A DNA stretch of 64,000 nt. Origin: Ferrovibrio sp046297895. Lineage in GTDB: Bacteria; Pseudomonadota; Alphaproteobacteria; Ferrovibrionales; Ferrovibrionaceae. The notes beneath the pieces were generated by a model. It worked only from the letters and a program-made list of their open reading frames with translations, was not told where the DNA came from and ran no database searches. The stretch lies in the NCBI RefSeq assembly GCF_046297895.1, contig NZ_JBKBHC010000005.1:310001-374000 (forward strand), read 5' to 3'. The stretch's first letter is position 1, and each line of letters opens with the position of its first letter. Shown here piece after piece: positions 60,449 through 64,000 of the stretch. Made by a program: the position numbers and the translations under genes.

Positions 60449-61491
60449 CGCTGCGCCGCCAGGGCGCGGTCGTGCCACAGGACCACGACGACGCCCAGCA
60501 CGAGCACGGCGCCGGCCTGGTGCAGCGTGCCAAGCGCAATCGGCACATGCATCAGCAGAGTGGCGATGCCCAGAATGATTTGCAGCAGCACGACGGTGAG
60601 CAGAGCGTGGCGCAGGCCAGTGGGCGCCTGTCCTTTCAGCGCAAAAGCGGTAGCAACGGCCAGGACGGCCACCGCATAGGCACCCATGCGGTGCTGGAAC
60701 TGCACCGTCATCGCATTCTCGAAGATGTTATACCACCAGGGCTGCATGATCAGCAGGCCATCGGGAATGAAAGCCCCATCCATCAGCGGCCAGGTGTTAT
60801 GCGACAGTCCGGCATTCATGCCGGCAACCAGGCCGCCCGAAAGGATCTGCAGGAATACCAGTGCGCCGAGCCAGCCGGCGATGCCGCTGCCGCGCAGCCC
60901 CACCATGCGGCCATGGCGCAGCATGGACAGGGCGCCCCACAGCAGGTAGCCGAAGATCAGGAAGGCCAGGCCGAGATGGGCGGTGAGGCGGTAGTGGCTG
61001 ACATCGGGCTGGTCGACCAGGCCGCTTTTCACCATGAACCAGCCGAGTGCGCCCTGGCTGCCGCCGAGAAGGAACATCAGCAGCAGATGCGGCTTCATGC
61101 CCGGCGGAATGCGGTTGCGCAGCCAGAACCAGGCCAGCGGCAGCGCGAAAGCCAGCCCGATCAGGCGGCCCAGCACGCGATGGATGTATTCCAGCCAGTA
61201 GATTTCCTTGAAGCCAGCCAGGGTCATGCCGATATTGACCTTCTGGTATTCGGGAAACTGCTTGTATTTCTCGAATTCTGCCATCCAGGCCGCTTCCGAC
61301 AGCGGCGGCAGCCAGCCCGTGATCGGCTTCCATTCCACCATCGAGAGGCCGGACTCGGTCAATCGCGTGAGACCGCCGATCACCACCATCAGCGCCACCA
61401 GCCCTGCCACAGCAAAAAGCCAGCGCGCCACGGCTTCGGCGTCCTGCCGCCGCGTTTCGCTTACCGCCTGTACTGCCGTCATACTGGTCAT
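60445..61491 (-). CDS. ctaA: heme A synthase (COX15/CtaA)
   Basis: A 348-residue membrane enzyme that oxidises heme O to heme A for aa3-type oxidases. It has about eight helices; the first half contains LTRLTESGLSMVEWKPITGW and the heme-ligand region YIHRVLGRLIG, the second half NTWPLMDGAFIP and VQFQHRMGAYAV. The histidines at EYIHR, VSHYRLTAHLG and FQHR are retained. ATG 61491 (MTSMTAVQ) has an AGGG 7 bases upstream, better than the earlier ATG at 61497. It belongs to the alphaproteobacterial/mitochondrial Cox15 type. Confidence 0.92.
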   Translation of the reverse strand: MTSMTAVQAVSETRRQDAEAVARWLFAVAGLVALMVVIGGLTRLTESGLSMVEWKPITGWLPPLSEAAWMAEFEKYKQFPEYQKVNIGMTLAGFKEIYWLEYIHRVLGRLIGLAFALPLAWFWLRNRIPPGMKPHLLLMFLLGGSQGALGWFMVKSGLVDQPDVSHYRLTAHLGLAFLIFGYLLWGALSMLRHGRMVGLRGSGIAGWLGALVFLQILSGGLVAGMNAGLSHNTWPLMDGAFIPDGLLIMQPWWYNIFENAMTVQFQHRMGAYAVAVLAVATAFALKGQAPTGLRHALLTVVLLQIILGIATLLMHVPIALGTLHQAGAVLVLGVVVVLWHDRALAAQR

Positions 61492-61572
61492 CGCCATACC
61501 CTGCACATTACGCTCCGGGGCAGAAAAAAGACCGCACACCGCCCCGGGTCAAGCCCGGCGGCTGCGACATTT

Positions 61573-63195
61573 TCACCGCTTTTTCCGCGCCCGGAAATCG
61601 TAAATCCCCGGCCGCTGGCGCGGGTCTTCGCCAGGCCTGAAAATCTGCGTCTTCTGCACCTTCTGGGTGCCGGTGGTGGGCAGGCTGTCGACAAACAGCA
61701 GCCAGCCCGGCGCCTTGAAATAGGCCAGCCGCTCGAAGCTCCAGGCGAACAGGGCCTCGGCCAGTTCCGGCGTCGCCGCCTGTCCCGGCATGGGCAGGAT
61801 GCAGGCCATCACTTCTTCCTCGCGGAGTTCGTCGGGCGCGGCCAGCACCGCCACCTGCGCCACGGCTTCATGAGCCTGCAGGCAGGCCTCGATCTCGGCG
61901 GCGGCGATATTCTCGCCCGAACGGCGGATGATGTTTTTCTTGCGGTCGACGAAATAGATCATGCCGTCCTCGGCCTGCCGCACCACGTCGCCGGTATGGA
62001 ACCAGCCGCCGGCCCAGGATTCCTCGGTGGCCTTCTCGTTCTTCAGATAGCCCGAGAAGAATCCCCGGCGCGGATCGGCCGCCGAATGGCGCACCAGCAA
62101 CTCGCCTTCCTGCCCGCGCGGCACCTCGCGGCCGTCATCGCCCGCCACCATCGCCTCGAAGCCCGGCAGCGGCCGGCCGAAGGCGCGTGTGTCGATCTGG
62201 CGCGGCTCGTGGCAGTCGGCAAAGATGCGGCCGGTCTCGGTCATGCCCCACACCTCGACCAGAGGGAAACCGAAACGCTGCTCGAAGGTCCTGTGCAGTT
62301 GCGGTTCGACGCCAGCGCCAAGGCCGAAGCGCACGTGGTGGCGCTTCTCGTCTTCCGTCACCGGCTGGTTCAGCAGCAGCGGCGGCACCACGCCCAGATA
62401 ATGGATGATGGTGGCGCGCGTCTCGGCCACTTCCTGCCACCAGCGATTCGGGCTGAAGCGTTCGGTGAGGATCAGGCAATTGGCCGTCAGCATGGCGCAG
62501 GTGGCCGTCACGGCGCCGTGATTCATGTGGAAGAGCGGCAGCGGATTATAGAAACGATCCTCGCCATGTCTCACCGTCAGCAGGCCGCCGATATCGCGAT
62601 ACCAGGCGCCAGCGTTCAGGGCATAGAAATTGGTAAGCACGCAGCCCTTGGGCCGGCCGGTGGTGCCCGAAGTGTAGAGCAGGTTGCATTCGGTATCATG
62701 ACCGGGCGTGCCGGCGCGCGCCGGCACCTGCGGCGCCGGAAACACGGCCGGCAGGTTGCCGGCATCCAGGACGGGCAGCGGCTTTTCGCTGCGGTCGGCC
62801 GCCACTTTCAGCATGTCTGCAACGCGATGCGGCGCGGCCACCACCAGATCGGCCTCGGAATGCTGCATCTGGTAAAGCATCTCGTCGTGCCGGTAATCGG
62901 GATTGACCGGAACGATGCCGCAGCCAAGCGCGTTCAGCGCCAGGTAATGGAAGAAGAAGTCCGGCCGCATTTCCAGCAGCAGGCCGACGCGATGGCCGAT
63001 GCCATAGCCGGCGGCGGCATAACGGCTGCGCAGGTCATCGACAATCCGCGCTACCACGCCGTAGCCCAACTCCTGCCCGTCCGGCGCATAATCGCGCCCC
63101 GGACGCGACGGCACGCAGAGGAAGCTGTTTTCCGGATGCTTCCGCGCCGTGGCGACGAAGGCTTCATAAACCGATGGCGGCAGCGCCTCTGGCAT
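61573..63195 (-). CDS. AMP-dependent acyl-CoA synthetase/ligase
   Basis: A 540-residue adenylate-forming enzyme. The AMP motif is LLYTSGTTGRPKGCVL, followed by HMNHGAVTATCAML and the core VEVWGMTETGRIFADC; the hinge GDVVRQAEDGMIYFVDRKKN and the catalytic Lys near the C-terminus (TTGTQKVQKTQIF) are present. Similar to CaiC-type or broad acyl-CoA ligases; substrate not assignable. It lies upstream of ctaA in the same direction with an 81-base gap. Its start is at MPEALPPSVYEAF. Confidence 0.9.
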   Translation of the reverse strand: MPEALPPSVYEAFVATARKHPENSFLCVPSRPGRDYAPDGQELGYGVVARIVDDLRSRYAAAGYGIGHRVGLLLEMRPDFFFHYLALNALGCGIVPVNPDYRHDEMLYQMQHSEADLVVAAPHRVADMLKVAADRSEKPLPVLDAGNLPAVFPAPQVPARAGTPGHDTECNLLYTSGTTGRPKGCVLTNFYALNAGAWYRDIGGLLTVRHGEDRFYNPLPLFHMNHGAVTATCAMLTANCLILTERFSPNRWWQEVAETRATIIHYLGVVPPLLLNQPVTEDEKRHHVRFGLGAGVEPQLHRTFEQRFGFPLVEVWGMTETGRIFADCHEPRQIDTRAFGRPLPGFEAMVAGDDGREVPRGQEGELLVRHSAADPRRGFFSGYLKNEKATEESWAGGWFHTGDVVRQAEDGMIYFVDRKKNIIRRSGENIAAAEIEACLQAHEAVAQVAVLAAPDELREEEVMACILPMPGQAATPELAEALFAWSFERLAYFKAPGWLLFVDSLPTTGTQKVQKTQIFRPGEDPRQRPGIYDFRARKKR

Positions 63196-63225
63196 GGACG
63201 GTTTCCTCCGGGTCTTTTTTCATTG

Positions 63226-64000
63226 TCAACGCAGGCCCAGCACGGCCAACATCACCAGGCCGATGGCGATACGATAAATGGCGAACGGCACGAAGCCGTA
63301 GCGGTTGATGAAGGCGATCACACCGCGCACCACCAGGGCTGCGCAGATGAACGACACGACGAGGCCGACCGCAATCAGCCCAAGGCCATCCAGCGTGAGG
63401 CCCGACCAGTTCTTGTACAAATCATAACTTGTAGCCGCCACCATGGTCGGCACGGCGAGGAAGAAGGAATATTCGGCCGCCGCAGCGCGCTGCACACCCA
63501 GCAGCCGTGCGCCCATGATGGTGGCGCCCGAGCGCGATACGCCCGGGATCATGGCCAGGCATTGCAGCAGGCCTATCCTGAGGCTGAGGCGGAACGAGAA
63601 ATCGTCGACGCTGCGCACCTCGCCCTTCCCAGTGAACCGCTCGATCAGCAGGATGGCGATGCCGCCGGTGACCAGCGCCACCGAAACGACCCAGGGATTG
63701 AACAGGACGCTTTTGATGAAGCCGTGCGCCGCCGCGCCGATCACCAGCGCCGGCACCACGCCGAGCAACACGTTCACGGTAAAGCGGTTGGCGGTGTCAT
63801 CCCGCCCCAGGCCAATCAGTGTATCGAACAGTCGCTGCCAGTAAACGACACAAACGGCCAGGATGGCGCCAAGCTGGATGGCGATCTCAAACACCTTGCC
63901 GGGCGGTCCCTCGAAACCGAGCAGATCGACCAGCAGGATCAGATGCCCGGTGGAGGAAACCGGGATGAATTCGGTCAGCCCCTCGACAATGCCGAGGAAG
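63226..64000 (-). CDS. uppP: undecaprenyl-diphosphatase, partial (N-terminus beyond the window)
   Basis: About 257 residues are visible; the first few lie outside the right edge. The catalytic motif EGLTEFIPVSSTGH is encoded just inside the end, and PGVSRSGATIMGARLLGVQR is the second conserved region, typical of UppP/BacA. This membrane enzyme recycles the lipid carrier for cell-wall synthesis and confers bacitracin tolerance. It has several C-terminal hydrophobic helices ending AIGLVMLAVLGLR. It is 30 bases upstream of the acyl-CoA ligase start, in the same direction. Confidence 0.9.
   Translation of the reverse strand, partial: FLGIVEGLTEFIPVSSTGHLILLVDLLGFEGPPGKVFEIAIQLGAILAVCVVYWQRLFDTLIGLGRDDTANRFTVNVLLGVVPALVIGAAAHGFIKSVLFNPWVVSVALVTGGIAILLIERFTGKGEVRSVDDFSFRLSLRIGLLQCLAMIPGVSRSGATIMGARLLGVQRAAAAEYSFFLAVPTMVAATSYDLYKNWSGLTLDGLGLIAVGLVVSFICAALVVRGVIAFINRYGFVPFAIYRIAIGLVMLAVLGLR

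Noticed and set aside
61526..61563. Terminator between the acyl-CoA ligase and ctaA genes
   Set aside because: A CCGCCGGG...CCCGGGGCGG-like stem has a bulge, and the six-T run lies about nine bases too far away to be a standard terminator; left out as a feature.

Overview
The window is high-GC DNA, densely packed with genes, that reads as a chromosomal piece of an alphaproteobacterium, probably a Rhodospirillales-like lineage; the genus cannot be fixed from sequence alone. The evidence is a divK-pleD pair, a DUF1849/EipB envelope protein, a class I PHA synthase with an alphaproteobacterial phasin, a SPOR-tailed D,D-carboxypeptidase, PAS_5 and DUF983 proteins, and a GTTC-N7-GTTC (alphaproteobacterial LexA-type) motif. 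Many neighbours overlap by ATGA or GTGA, so co-transcription is widespread. No tRNA, rRNA, CRISPR array, prophage or intact insertion sequence was seen.

Layout. 1-7983 (+): end of a gamma-glutamyltransferase gene, a DUF1028 protein and a complete peptide-type ABC importer (two ATPases, binding protein, two permeases), then a cupin and a DMT exporter. 8033-14510 (-): recJ, glpX, homoserine dehydrogenase, an aminotransferase and an OmpA-like lipoprotein. 14689-18461 (+): PHA synthase, a duplicated muconolactone-isomerase-like protein, a YchJ/SEC-C protein and a PAS protein. 18630-27745 (+): topA, rnr, a secreted glycerophosphodiesterase, corA, DUF983, two Nudix hydrolases and rpmG. 27841-29598 (-): divK-pleD. 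29729-31329 (+): a HAD-like protein and a ROK kinase. 31334-32185 (-): eipB.

32186-34710 is the one clearly accessory stretch. It holds a 557-bp non-coding interval with an 11-unit 10-bp tandem repeat and a LexA-like box, a TumE/TumA-type toxin-antitoxin pair preceded by two copies of a palindromic operator candidate, a small protein with a HEPN-like RN-x3-H motif, palindromes, and a small exported His/Cys protein.

34711-39580 (+): diguanylate cyclase, two RidA paralogues, a cytosolic glycerophosphodiesterase, a FemAB/GNAT-like protein, a HIT protein and a TPR/Sel1 protein. 39591-43188 (-): a second peptide/nickel-type importer with binding protein and two permeases but no ATPase. 43370-46758 (-): clpS-clpA and a phasin. 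46951-47685 (-): a lipoprotein. 47889-51558 (+): D,D-carboxypeptidase, a membrane class III nucleotide cyclase and an MFS transporter. 51525-53745 (-): galU-ugd, making UDP-glucose and UDP-glucuronate. 54044-56671 (+): enoyl-CoA hydratase, CoA-binding protein and O-acetylhomoserine sulfhydrylase. 56675-58834: divergent AraC regulator and pobA. 58838-64000 (-): MFS transporter, ctaA-cutA, an acyl-CoA ligase and the start-truncated uppP gene.

Together the genes describe a respiring heterotroph that imports peptides, degrades 4-hydroxybenzoate, stores polyhydroxyalkanoate and signals through cyclic di-GMP and a cyclic nucleotide. Boundaries were read by eye. Families were recognised from motifs and no database search was run.
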